From Rattus norvegicus (lineage: Eukaryota; Chordata; Mammalia; Rodentia; Muridae), in assembly GCF_036323735.1 (NCBI RefSeq), contig NC_086034.1, positions 69,171,939-69,235,938 of the forward strand: a DNA stretch of 64,000 bases, written 5' to 3'. The stretch's first letter is position 1. Each line of letters begins with the position of its first letter. The notes under the pieces are model-generated. The model was not told the DNA's origin, ran no database searches, and saw only the letters and a list, made by a program, of their open reading frames with translations. Below are positions 46,476 to 57,425 of the stretch, one piece after another. The position numbers and the translations under genes are program-made.

Positions 46476-48960
46476 GAAGGAAAAACACAGAATATGTAAA
46501 GTCCTGGTTCCTGCTTTCACAGAGTGTCATCCATGAGTATAAAACACACTTTCAGCACCACGGAGCCTTAGCATTAAGATTATTGCACATTTTATTGGCC
46601 TTTCCCAGGCCCTGATACTAGAAATTCATCTGCCTCTAACCTTTCCACCCGAGTCGACTTCATACATAAGTAAAAAGTAAGTTGAAATTACAGGGAGCTG
46701 TAAAGAATTGGAAGTTCCTCAATTTCTCCTTTCAAAACCAATATTAAAATATATGAGCTGCAATTGTCAAACTAAAAAATGGCCAGATCATTCATAAGGA
46801 TGAGTAGCCGACAGGCTGGCCTGCATGCTCCCTTGCATTACTGATTTTTAACAGGTCCTTGGGCAGGAAGTCGGTTATTTCCCGTCAGAGAGAGGCAGTG
46901 GTGGGGGTGAGGGATACTTGAGACAGGGAAGGAAAATGTCCAGATGCTGAATGCATACAAGAATGTACCAGTCAGCGCAGCCAGCTCAAATGGTACAGTT
47001 GTAAGTAAACAGCTTGTAAAGACAACCTCAAAGGACTCTATTTCTCCACCTGGAGTTCTTAGCCCCCACTCCATAGCCCTCTCATCTCCCAAAGGAGGTA
47101 CGGGCTTACCTGTCAAGCACCTTTTTAACTTGTCAAGGACTGAACTCAAGCTAAGGCAACCAGATATTACAGCTAAATGGATTTAGAGCTAAATGAGGGT
47201 GAATATCTGTTTCTGTTCACTGAGCCTTGGCATTGATGCCTCGTTTGCTGTTCACGTGTCACAGCCACACTGATTATTGCAGCCAGCCTGCACAGGAGGT
47301 GGGGCCTTGCAGCGGTCGCATGATCTTATGCTTCTAGATTTGGTTAGCAGACATCTCATTATGGTGAGATAGACGGACCAGCTTGTCTTTGTCTTCTGGG
47401 AGTAGGCATAGGGTGAACGTGGAAGGAGAGCTTGGGGATGTGGACTCTTGTGTCTGTCTTTTTCTTGCTGATTCCCTCATGCCAGGCATTCTTCATTGAC
47501 TCCCTTTATTCATTAAAGATTCATTGGAATGTATGAACGCCTAACTGTTGTTCTTTATACCTTGATTCTTGAGGACAGGAAAACCTAACTGAACATATTT
47601 ATGTTTTCCCCTGTAAATCCTCTGTAGAAGGGAAAATGTGCTATTCTGCTGGAAGTGAGAAGGCCAGGGATGACTGTTGAAAATTCTTGTAGATCTACTA
47701 CAAAGGCAGAATTGAAATGTCCTGTGGCACATACCTAATGCACCCTGGGAGCGATGGAATCATAAAGAATACAGATAACAATGGTTTCCTAAATGTTTGA
47801 GAAATACAGTAGCGAATCAGTTTACTTCAAAGAGAAATAAAATCCATGCACATGTTATTATGAAGACATTATTAATTGGGTGTCAGTATGAGGATTTATT
47901 AGACAAGAACGTTGCATGCTACTAATAAAAAAATTTATGTGACCAAGTCCTGAAGGGAAAACTTGCCAATTATAATCTAAAGAAATGAAATGAGCTGAAT
48001 TAAGCAATTCAGCAGTGATACCAAGGGAGATGTGAGCAAACAGAAAGAAAAAGACCAAGACCCCAATAATGGTGATTTCATAAGTAACCACATTACTAAA
48101 GGGGAGCGCCAATTTTCAGTTTATTGACATTGAAGCCAGATATCAAAAACAGAACTGCAGCTGCCCATTGAACAATATCAGCAAACACAATAGGTAGAAG
48201 ATATGGGATTAAAGAACTTTAATTTTATTTTCATAAATATCCCCTACCATCGAAGGGTCAGCAAAGGGCTTAATCGATAGTAATGTACCTGCTACATTGG
48301 TACCTACTGTGCAGGTAGACGTTTTAAGACATGGCGACAACCAGGAGACTTTTAAGTGATGGGTGGTATGCCTTTGAAGCTCCCTTTCTTTCTCTCTGTA
48401 CCACCCTAGAGCAGAGAAGTTTGGCTCCGACACACATTCTCTTCATAAATTGCTGCTACTCCATGGGCCCAAAGCAGCAGATCCAAATGACATTGTACTA
48501 AAATCCTGGAAACCATGAAACCAACACATCTCTTCTCTAGAACGTATCTCAGGTCTATGACAGAGTGAAACAAAGCTCACTAATGTGTGAGGATGCTCAG
48601 AATAGAAAGCTTGGGAAGAGCTTAGAATATATCATAACTAGCAAGAACAAACAGGGCCAACTTGTTTCAAGGTTACTGACTATGGAAACACAATTAAATC
48701 ACCCAAGGGGCCTTTTACACACACGATTAGTACCATACAGAATCAGATTCACCTAGACTAATATCAAACATTGGCACGATGGTTCAAATTCTCTGCTGAT
48801 GAGCAGTCCTGTTTGAGAAATACCCCTTTAAGGAACGGAGAGATTAGAAATAGCAGTTCATGTGCATAAGCCAACTAACACAGAGTCCAAGCTATGACTG
48901 CACAACCACCTGCTGGAAAGATGCTTTGAGAAAAGCAGCACATGAAACAGAACAGGCACA
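46476..48960. other. Unrecognised, repeat-poor DNA
   Basis: No transposable element recognised in 2.5 kb. The part 46560-47340 has a mixed, non-repetitive composition that could be a conserved non-coding segment. The 80-codon frame at 46944-47186 has no recognised domain. An E-box CACGTG lies near 47253. Confidence 0.45.
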
Positions 48961-48962
48961 GG

Positions 48963-49017
48963 CTTTTGTTGTTGTTGTTGTTGTTGTTTTGTTTTGTTTT
49001 GTTTTGTTTTGTTTTTC
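48963..49017. repeat. (TTG)n followed by (GTTTT)n
   Basis: Two adjoining simple arrays with different unit lengths. Confidence 0.95.
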
Positions 49018-49284
49018 CCTTAGCCAGTGTATTAGTTAACATCCAAGACTGCGATGTCCTTTTCTCTAAAAACAGATCTTAGTGTATGTATCTGCTTTGA
49101 TCATGTAAATGTTCACTTATACATTTTTCTAAATTTATGAAGAAATTGCTCAAATAATTTCATTAATATGAATTCATGGTCAAGTACTTTCAGATATATT
49201 AAAGGTAATTGGGAAATTATGATTAGGGCAGGACAGAAAGTTTAACAAAGGGAATTTACATGACTAAATGGAATATTTAATAAG

Positions 49285-49300
49285 TACTACTACTACTACT

Positions 49301-49338
<38 letters not shown>
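49285..49338. repeat. Self-complementary (ACT)n-(AGT)n microsatellite
   Basis: Five ACT units followed directly by twelve AGT units. Bases 49285-49300 and 49302-49317 are exact reverse complements with a single T between, forming a perfect 16-bp hairpin stem. Confidence 0.97.
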
Positions 49339-49344
49339 ATATGC

Positions 49345-49500
49345 ACTATCACCATATATGTGCACGTACCCACAGACATCAAAGCATGGTGTCAGGTACC
49401 CTGACACTGGAATTACATGGCCATCACAAGCTGCTGTGTGGTCCTGGGAACACAGCTTAGTTCTTCTGCATGAGCAACCAGTAATCTTAACAGGTGCAAC
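49345..49500 (-). mobile_element. B3/B2-type SINE
   Basis: Read on plus as reversed B3: CCACAGACATCAAAGCATGG, CACTGGAATTACATGGCCAT, CTGCTGTGTGGTCCTGGGAAC, AGTAATCTTAAC. Strongly diverged; head truncated. Confidence 0.68.
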
Positions 49501-49568
49501 ATTTCTTTCACTCCAAAAGTATTAACTTTCATTCTCTTTTGTTTTGAACCAACCTATTTTCTTAATTG

Positions 49569-49985
49569 TTGTCTTAGTTAGGGATTTTTTTTTCTTTGCA
49601 TGAAAAAGGGACACCAGGAGCAAGGCAAGTCTTACAAAGGCAAAGATTTAATTGGGGATGGCTGACTGTTTCAGAGCTTAGGCCATTATCATCATGGCAG
49701 GAAGCATGGCAGCACCCAGGCAGACCTGGGGACAGAGAAGGATTGAGAGTTCTATTGATGTTCAGGCAGCAGAAGAGGATTGTGTTTCACACTGGATAGA
49801 GCTGGAGCATATATACGACACCTCAAAGCCTGCCTCCATGGTGACACACTTCCTTCAACAAGTTCTCACCTACTCCCACAAGACTATACCTCCTAATAGT
49901 GTCTGTCCACATGGTCAGTATTCAAACACGTGGATCTATGGGAGCCGTATCTACTCTCACCACCACAATTGTTTTCACTGAGTTC
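49569..49985 (+). repeat. Rodent medium-reiteration repeat, copy 3 of 3
   Basis: Same family as 23598-23925: TGTCTTAGTTAGGGATTT, GGCAAGTCTTACAAAGGCAA, CCATTATCATCATGGCAGGA, CTACTCCCACAAGACTATAC. It extends further 3' than copy 2, to ACCACCACAATTG. Confidence 0.75.
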
Positions 49986-51290
49986 TTAGGACACCATGTC
50001 ACTAAAAGTGATGCTTTAACTAAAACATGAGTTCTCCATAGCCATGAACAAGCATGTTTTGGCACCATCCTACTCTATTCTCTGTCACCCTGATACATAT
50101 TAGCTTATTTTGTGGTATTATATATAATTGGAATGTACACATACCTTATACAGGATTACTTAAACACGATATGTTAAGTCTCTTTTTCTGTCAGTTATCT
50201 TCTCTAAATGTTTAAAATAACCTGGAATAATGCTAATCATCTACTCTTTGTCAAGCTGCAAGAGAGGAATATTGTAACAAGAAAACTTAGAGAGAGTGAA
50301 CCTGATTGTATTAATGGAAATTATGTCCCTACAGGGCTCTGTTGGCCAGCAATTCCATTCCATCTTCATTGTGAGGTCCATGTAATGGTGAGCCTTTCTG
50401 TTTCAGAAGTAATAGTTAATAAAAAGGGGAATTTGAATGGACCTTTTACAGATGTCAGATGGCACAAAAGTAAAATACAGCATAATGGCTTCCGTGTGAG
50501 AGCTGTTGCTGACTTTGTGTGACGAGTAGAAACTCTACAAGACTCTTTCTTGATGATTGAGATAGTCACTGCTTCTTCATTTGCTACCTCTCACTCCTGA
50601 AAGGTGGCCTGAGACGAAGCCTTAAGGCTGTCCTTCATGCAAGGACACTGTCCCTTATCGATGGCATTTCAGCAAGGCAAGTTTGTAAAGAGTTGAGAAC
50701 GATAACTTAATAACAGAATTTTCATTCATATTAATTATATTTTTGCTATTAAAAGTCTTCAATTCATGTTCAAATACATTTGTGAGCCAGCAGAACCCAA
50801 TATCACTAAAGATGAGCAAGAGAATTAATATCTTTGAAGCTAATCACTGTAAGTTTTGTTCTGAATCATAAAACCTTCTGTGCCATCTAACTACAGCAGT
50901 TATTTCTGGATACATGCAATCTTTTCTAGGAGTTTGAATAGGGGGGACAAATGTCTTTCAATTATCTTTCTATATTACTATACCTGTCTCCTACAAATGG
51001 AATGTATTGTAGAGTATAATCATCACAGAGGTTTGGTCTGAAAGATCTAGGAAAATAATTTTTAAATAAATGAAAACTCCAATTATGCGCCAGAAGACAT
51101 ACCCATGTGCCACTGTTGCTTCATGATGGCTACAAGGCTGTCATCCAGATGCCTACCTTCTCTACCATCCCAAGTGTTCTTGCACTGTAAATTGTATTTA
51201 TTATAAAATTATTTCCTAAGCTTATTGCTTTTAAATAATTATGATCATTCCATTTTGTTTTTGATTTTTTTTTTGGTGTGTGTGGGGGGG
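49986..51290. other. Unrecognised DNA
   Basis: No repeat or gene recognised. The 104-codon frame at 50208-50522 overlaps an antisense frame and has no homology I can name. A T10/GTGTG/G10 low-complexity stretch lies at 51258-51296. Confidence 0.4.
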
Positions 51291-51296
51291 GGGCGG

Positions 51297-51700
51297 TATT
51301 GTTTATACCTTAAATATCCACCCAAAGTTTACATGTTGAAGCCTTAAGGTTTCTGAAATCGTAATCTCAAGGTTAATGAGAATTATGAATGGATTCAGAG
51401 CAGAGCTTCTTGTGTTATTGCAAAGAATATTTCAGGAAACTTTAAGGGTTGGACCTAATAGGAGGTAGCAGTTCATCGGGTATATACACTTGAAGGCTAT
51501 AATGTATACCATTTCCACTGTACTCTGAAGATAAGATCATGTTTGCTCTAAAATGTGCCCCCACTGTGTTTGTCTGCCTCACCATGGGCCTAAAAATCAT
51601 GGACCCTAGAACTTCAGATATGATGAGCTAAATAAGTCTTTCTTCACTTAAATCCATTACTCAGGCAACAGAACTGAGGAACACACTTTGTATGTCTTAC
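51297..51700 (+). mobile_element. MaLR/ERVL-type LTR
   Basis: Diverged match to the MLT/MST group of non-autonomous LTR elements: TTTACATGTTGAAGCC, ATGAATGGATTCAGAG, TTGGACCTAATAGGAGG, and near the 3' end GATGAGCTAAATAAGTCTTTC, where the poly(A) signal is expected. No internal region. Confidence 0.6.
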
Positions 51701-53527
51701 ACCATTAATTGTATAATTGTTTTTTTTTTTGTCCTTGGGATAACAAACACAAATCTGTATGTACCATCCATCCTGTGAAGATTTGGAGTCCCTTTTGTAG
51801 AAGATGGCACAAGAGAAGTCAACCCATCACCAGAAAATGTTCCAGGATTGAAGGTTAAACTGGCATCACTAAAGGTGTAACAGTTGACAAATAACAGAGA
51901 ATTCCCTATTGCTATTCAAGTTATAAATTCCAATGATGTGGTTACATCACAATTATTATATAAAGCAAACTTGAGGAAATAATGTAAAATATACACAAAG
52001 GATTTAAAATATATTGTCACTGCCCAATATGAAGGAAAAAGAGGATCACCTTATTGTAAATATGAGGAGATGTAGAATAATTATTGGAGTACCATAGAAA
52101 CAATATGTTTTGATATCAGTCTGCAAGTTATTGTTTCACGGCCTGTATTACATGCTCTTGTATTGTGTGTGATAGGCAATAATGTCTTTATTGGAGAGGT
52201 TTAGTGATTAACCCAGTTTACTGCTACTCACATGTAACCCAGAAATGGATTTTCTCCTAAAATAACAGAAGAATACCACATCTGGATTAGGAAAAAAAAA
52301 CAAATGAAAGAAAATATAAGGAGGGCCTGTGGTTTCTAAGGAAAAAAATTCTGTAGAAAGTTCAACATGAACAACAGACAAACTGAAGAGAGAAAAGAAT
52401 AGGAAAGAGAATTTTGAAAGGTCATGAAGGCACCCTAGGATAGCTGTTTCAGTTTTTATATGTTCTTGATAGATAGATCTGAATGAAATTTGAAAAGATT
52501 TCCATAATATATTCCGAAGAGTTGACTCAAACCCACTCTTAGTTTTGGAAAGAAGGAAACCTGAAGTTGAAGATGTAAAGCTATCTATCAATTTTGTAGC
52601 CTATTTTAAAGGGAAAACACCAAGGTATTCATGGCAAGAATTAATGACTCAAAGTGATGGAAAACCCTGTTCAGGAACATGTGCAAATGGTACTAATCTA
52701 AACAAGACTGTTTAGATTGATAAAATTTCTGCAGATATGAATCTCTTATATATACATGTATGTATGTGTATATATACCTACAACCTGTTTTCATTGCTTC
52801 TTTTTATTTGCACGTGTATTGACCCAGAACTTTCTACAGGAAAAATAGACGGATAGTGAAAGTTGTTCATTTTTACAGAAGCTAACCACATAGAATATGA
52901 CTCTCACTGAAATTCTTTCAAGACAACCAACTTTTTTTTATATTTTCAACCCAACAAATTTATTTGAAGAATCAAGTTATGCAATTATGCAGAGACCCAG
53001 GAAGCTGTGTTGGTCCAGAGCTGTGTCTGAAGGTCTGAAAGTATGCATTGTTCGTGGCAGTTTTCCACTGTTAAGACTGGTGATGTTTCAAGAATCTCTG
53101 TAACCAATGAGAGAGGAAGACAGATGTCACCAGTGGATCTCAGCTCACAGAGATTCTGAAAGGCTTCACTGAGATCCAGTTTGTATTCTCATTTTATCCT
53201 CTAAAACTACAAGGCAGGGGAGGGTAAACAAACAATATTTGGTAGAAGTGTACATGGCAGTCAGCTAGTTGTTAGGGTAATGACCCCCTCTGTCAGCTAT
53301 ACCTCCAGGTAGCCAGTGAATTCATGATTGGAAAATAGGCAGTACCAGCAAATGCTTTAAGTAAGTCACTAAATAATTACACAAATCAGTACCTAACAAT
53401 TGGTCTTCTCTACATTATTCTACTTTAATAAGCCTAAGAGTAAAGAAGAAACTGTTTTCCACTTGGTATTCTAGAAGTATGAGAAAATTGGTTGTCCTGA
53501 TTGCAAGAAAACCAGGAGGTGTAAAAA
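51701..53527. other. Unrecognised, unique-looking DNA
   Basis: No repeat or gene recognised. The 127-codon minus frame at 52208-52591 is rich in Ser and Phe and lies in A-rich sequence; no homology seen. Confidence 0.4.
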
Positions 53528-53529
53528 AT

Positions 53530-53579
<50 letters not shown>

Positions 53580-53603
53580 GAAGGAAGGAAGGAAGGAAGG
53601 AAG
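53528..53603. repeat. (GAAA)n-(GGAA)n microsatellite
   Basis: Pure purine tract: a perfect GAAA array continuing into GGAA units. Its minus-strand frame reads as Phe/Leu/Ser repeats and is not a gene. Confidence 0.97.
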
Positions 53604-53867
53604 ACATAAAAGAAATGTGAATGCCCACTGTCATTTTTAAAATAATCTATTAATTATATACAGTAATGTGATGAAAATATTTGTAGATCTCCCTTAGTCA
53701 TGTGCAAAGAACAAAAATATCTAAGAAGTGATCTGAAAAGTAGCTTATATGACATGAACCATCACGTACGTGTGTTATCTTGTCTCCCTAACCAAGAAGA
53801 AAGCGCAGGATCTTCCAGCACTGTCATCGGATACCATGAACATGAGGAATTTGAAATCAGCATACTG

Positions 53868-54170
53868 TTAGGGTCTGTATTGAAATGTTCCCTGGAAGGT
53901 CACATGTTAATATCTGTGTCCCAAACATACTATGTTGGACAGTTCTGAAAACACTAGAGGTGGAACCTAGATGTATTCTTGTCTGTATTTTGTCTCCTGC
54001 CTCTTTTGGTCTCAATCTCTTTGGACAAGAGATAAGAACTATGCCTGATACACACCTCATAACCAAGTGCGTTGAGTCAAGCAAATATGAGCCAAAATGA
54101 ATCTTTGCCCTTTTACCATCTATCTGGTGTTATGGGGAAGAACAACAATAAAACTCTACTAGTACACACA
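53868..54170 (+). mobile_element. MaLR/ERVL-type LTR
   Basis: Starts TGTTAGGGTCTGTATTGAAATG and contains CACATGTTAATATCTGTG, GTGGAACCTAGATG, AAGCAAATATGAGCCAAAATG, followed by a CAATAAAAC poly(A)-like site, in the order found in MLT1/ORR1-type LTRs. Solo LTR, diverged. Confidence 0.6.
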
Positions 54171-54738
54171 GACATGCAGCTGTGCGTCAAAACCAATTCA
54201 TTTCTTCTTGATATTTCTCTCATTAGCAGGTGAGAAAATATAACCACTTTTAAGACAGTCTTGTCAATTCCCACTTTCTTGAAGAAAGCACCAAATTCTA
54301 AAAGACAGGTAGACAATCCTCTGAAATATCTTGTCCATAATTAACACTTTTTTAAGAGCAGCTTCATGCTTAGAAATCAAAACAAACAAAATTGTGATGT
54401 GAATTTGGAAGTAGTTAGCAAACTGTGGTTTCTAAGACATTATTATTCTGTGTTTGATTAAATATGAAAGATGATGAGTTTTAATAAGCCATGTTCATTC
54501 TATTTCCTTCTTTTTTCTCTTATTCATCACCTTCATCCCTGCATTTTCTTGCTCATATCCTTCTTTCTCCAAGTAATCTGCTTTCTGCTTTGTAATACAT
54601 TTTCCATCACCTAACCCACCACTACCACCACCGCCATCACCATTTACTCCTTTATATTTCTTTTCCCTCTTTCATGGCCTCTTTCTAGTTTAATGAATCA
54701 TGATGACATATGGAAATACTTATGTATATATACATATC
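54171..54738. other. No recognised feature
   Basis: CT-rich stretch around 54500-54680; no gene or repeat family recognised. Confidence 0.4.
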
Positions 54739-54754
54739 TTAAAATTAAAATCAC

Positions 54755-54850
54755 AGGGTTGGTGATTTAGCTCAGTGGTAGAGCGCTTGCCTAGCAAGTG
54801 CAAGGCCCTGGGTTCGGTCCCCAGCTCCGAAAAAAAGAAAAAAAAGAGTG
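54755..54850 (+). mobile_element. ID SINE
   Basis: Full ID body (GGGTTGGTGATTTAGCTCAG ... GGTTCGGTCCCCAGCTCCG) with an A/G-rich tail. Target duplications of 16-17 bp with one extra A (ttaaaattaaaatcac / ttaaaattaaaaatcac) lie at 54739-54754 and 54851-54867. Both pol III boxes intact. 'GCTTGCCTAGCAAG' type. Confidence 0.97.
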
Positions 54851-54899
54851 TTAAAATTAAAAATCACTTCTATAAATGAGAGAAAACATTTTTCTTAAT

Positions 54900-54974
54900 T
54901 TTTTCCTGCCATTGGGGTCCCTGTGCTCAGTCTGGTGGTTAGATGCAAGCATCCTCATCTTTATCAGTAAGACT
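54900..54974 (-). mobile_element. Small L1 3' UTR fragment
   Basis: CATTGGGGTCCCTGTGCTCA and GATGCAAGCATCCTCATC match the minus-strand L1 3' UTR block also present at 31230-31300. Confidence 0.75.
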
Positions 54975-55074
54975 CCATTTCTTAACAATGTTCTTAAAGC
55001 ATATCTCATCTTAATATAAGGTTAATTTTGTCGGCATAGCTATCTTCAGTTCCAGGTGCCATTCCGTAACTGTC

Positions 55075-55405
55075 ACAGCTTTATTTACTTTTATGAATGA
55101 ATAAAATTACATTGTATGTATATGCTACATTTTGCCCATCGATGGGCAGTTAGGAAGTTGTTATTTCCTAGCCACAGTGAATAGTGTAGAAATAAATGAA
55201 GATATGCAAATATTTCTGTGATAGGACTTACAGTCCTTGGGTTACATATTCCAGTAGCATAACTGGATAATGTAATGGCTCTGGTTTTAGCTTTTTTTGA
55301 AAACCTTCTAGATGGATGTGAATAGGCCCTGCACAAAGTTATATTCCCTCCACTCCTATATGGCACTTGCTCTTTGCCCACATCCTTACATGTTCCTGCC
55401 TCCAT
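55075..55405 (-). mobile_element. Ancient L1 ORF2 3' remnant
   Basis: Minus-strand match to the C-terminal part of an old mammalian L1 ORF2 (CACAGTGAATAGTGTAGAAA, CCAGTAGCATAACTGGATAA, CTTTGCCCACATCCTTAC). Diverged. Confidence 0.6.
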
Positions 55406-55639
55406 TCTTATTCTTTCTTCCATTGGGTTGTTACTGTCCTTTATTTCCATTTCCACAGTTTACTCTCTACTTCAATAAGAACTCATTTTAGACTTTTATT
55501 TTAACTGTCTTTTTTTAGGATCTCACCTATGAGTAGTAGAGTTCCAGCATTACCATTTTCACCCTATCCCTTCCAGTCTTACACTCCTCCCACAGGCCCT
55601 CTACTTTCTCTCATATCCATAGTCTCTTCTATATTATTG

Positions 55640-55642
<3 letters not shown>

Positions 55643-55675
<33 letters not shown>
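55643..55675. repeat. (CA)n microsatellite
   Basis: Uninterrupted CA array. Confidence 0.95.
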
Positions 55676-55678
<3 letters not shown>

Positions 55679-56868
55679 CTTATGAGTCTTCTAGTATTGC
55701 TCATATGTATACTTGTCCTGGGCTGGCTATTTAAGGTTGGATAAACTCTCTGGAAGACATCCCTGCTGAAAATGAAAGATACTCCCTCTCTTAGCAGCCA
55801 TTAGTTGCCTGTATCTTATCTCTCTCTGTAGGGGTGATGTATGGTGAGACTTATTCCATCCATGTCAACTGGTGGTGTCATTGTGCGTGTCTTGTTTAGG
55901 CAACCATATTGTTAAATTCTCATAGGTGTATCTCCCTGTTATATACAAATGGTACAATCCCACAGCAGATATCCTAGTCCTCTGGTTCTTAAATTTCTTT
56001 CTTCCCACTCTTCCAAGTTGTTCCCTGAATCTTATGTATAAGAGTGATATTGTGGATGTATCAACTGGGGATGGGTACTCCAGGGACACTTGCATTCTTC
56101 ATTCTACCCAATTGTGGATTGCTGTGATGCTCTCTGTCTGCTTCAGAAAGAAATTTTCTTGGATAAAGAGTTAAAGCTACAATTCTTGGTCCAAACTAAG
56201 AATAAGTATTCTGAATGCAGCTGGAAATTATAATGGTTTAGGAAATTGGCAGTAGTGGGTTCGTTATTGTGGGTATCATGAACTCACCAGCTACAAGTTG
56301 TTTGGCTAGGTTTACAGTGCTAGGCATGGACTCCCTCCTGTTGAATGGTGATTAAATCCAATTAGACACATGTTGGCTACCTCCAAGATATAAATACTAT
56401 TGCTACCAGAGAAAACAGGTAATCACCAACCAAGTTACAAGCATATGATCTGTAACAGTGATTTATCTGCATGATTTGCTGGTACAATGTTGGCACAAAC
56501 ATTGTGATCATAAAAAACCACTCTCTCACAGGTTTTAAGTCCCTCTGCACAAGATGGAACCCATTCCTGACACTGTTTTCATGGCTAAGTAACTGGATAA
56601 ACCATGGTCATCAGAATGAAAGCCACATATTATTGTCTGCTAAGAAAGATAGCAGGGAAATTATTCCTGACATTCTGCGATATCATGGACCATCAGAAAG
56701 ATCTTCTCTAGCAGTAGATAGGAACCAACATAAAGACCCATCAAGGGACAATGTGCAGAGAGTGGGAGACTTTGGAACTCACAATCCTCAATAGGATGTA
56801 TTCCACAAACCCCTCCACCAAGGCTTAAGGATGTATGCAAAAGAGAAGTCAGAAAGATTATAAGAACA

Positions 56869-56882
56869 ATGTGTGTGTGATA

Positions 56883-56916
<34 letters not shown>

Positions 56917-56985
56917 TGTGTGTGAAAGAGAGAGAGGGGGGAGGGAGAGGGAGAGGGAAAGGGAAAGTGTTGGGGGAGTGGGGGT
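56869..56985. repeat. (GT)n followed by purine-only (GA)n/(GGGA)n tract
   Basis: A GT array passes directly into about 60 bases of G/A only. Such tracts can form Z-DNA and triplex (H-DNA) structures respectively. Confidence 0.93.
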
Positions 56986-57425
56986 GACATCAGAAAAAGT
57001 ATAAAGGAAAGACAATACAGGACCAATACATGTATAAACTCACACCGACTGTGGCAGCATGCACAGGCCCTGCATGGGTTCAAGTCAGACAAAGTCTCAT
57101 TACTGAGAAGAGAGAATCAACATGAGTTCTCATCTATAACCAGGAAGTTATTGCCAACTGACAACCATTTGCTAAGGAAAATATATTTATCTCAAATGCT
57201 GTCTCGTGGAGAATACTACCCAGACTTAAGGGGAAATCCCATAACCAGCAGTAAAGGGCCAGCACAAAATGAACTCAATGTTATTTTCATATTTGTGTAA
57301 TTAAGTATTTGGTAGGTGGGAAGGAGCTGGGAGTTGGGGGAGATAAAGCCAAGATTATAACATACGGTATAAAAGTATTTTCTGTAAAATTTAACATATT
57401 TCAAAAGCTAAGAAAATAAAAAGTT

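Larger units (their letters stand above)
55510..57425 (+). mobile_element. Long Lx-like old rodent repeat
   Basis: Continuous diverged match to a rodent repeat I associate with the 3' region of old Lx-type L1: GTCTTGTTTAGGCAACCATA, TCCAATTAGACACATGTTGG, GCACAAACATTGTGATCAT, CACCGACTGTGGCAGCATGC, ACCAGCAGTAAAGGGCC, and AATAAAA near 57415. It includes two microsatellites (55643-55675 and 56869-56985) and shares a segment with 500-830. Open frames inside are not genes. Confidence 0.6.

Noticed and set aside
50208..50522. 104-codon plus-strand open frame outside recognised repeats
   Set aside because: No recognisable domain, an overlapping antisense frame, and no start, splice or promoter evidence. 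Length is within chance expectation for 64 kb.
52208..52591. 127-codon minus-strand open frame
   Set aside because: The Phe/Ser-rich product reflects A-rich plus-strand DNA; no family recognised.
56661..57092. 143-codon minus-strand open frame
   Set aside because: It runs through a GT/GA microsatellite inside an old rodent repeat; the His/Thr and Ser/Leu/Pro stretches are simple-repeat translation.
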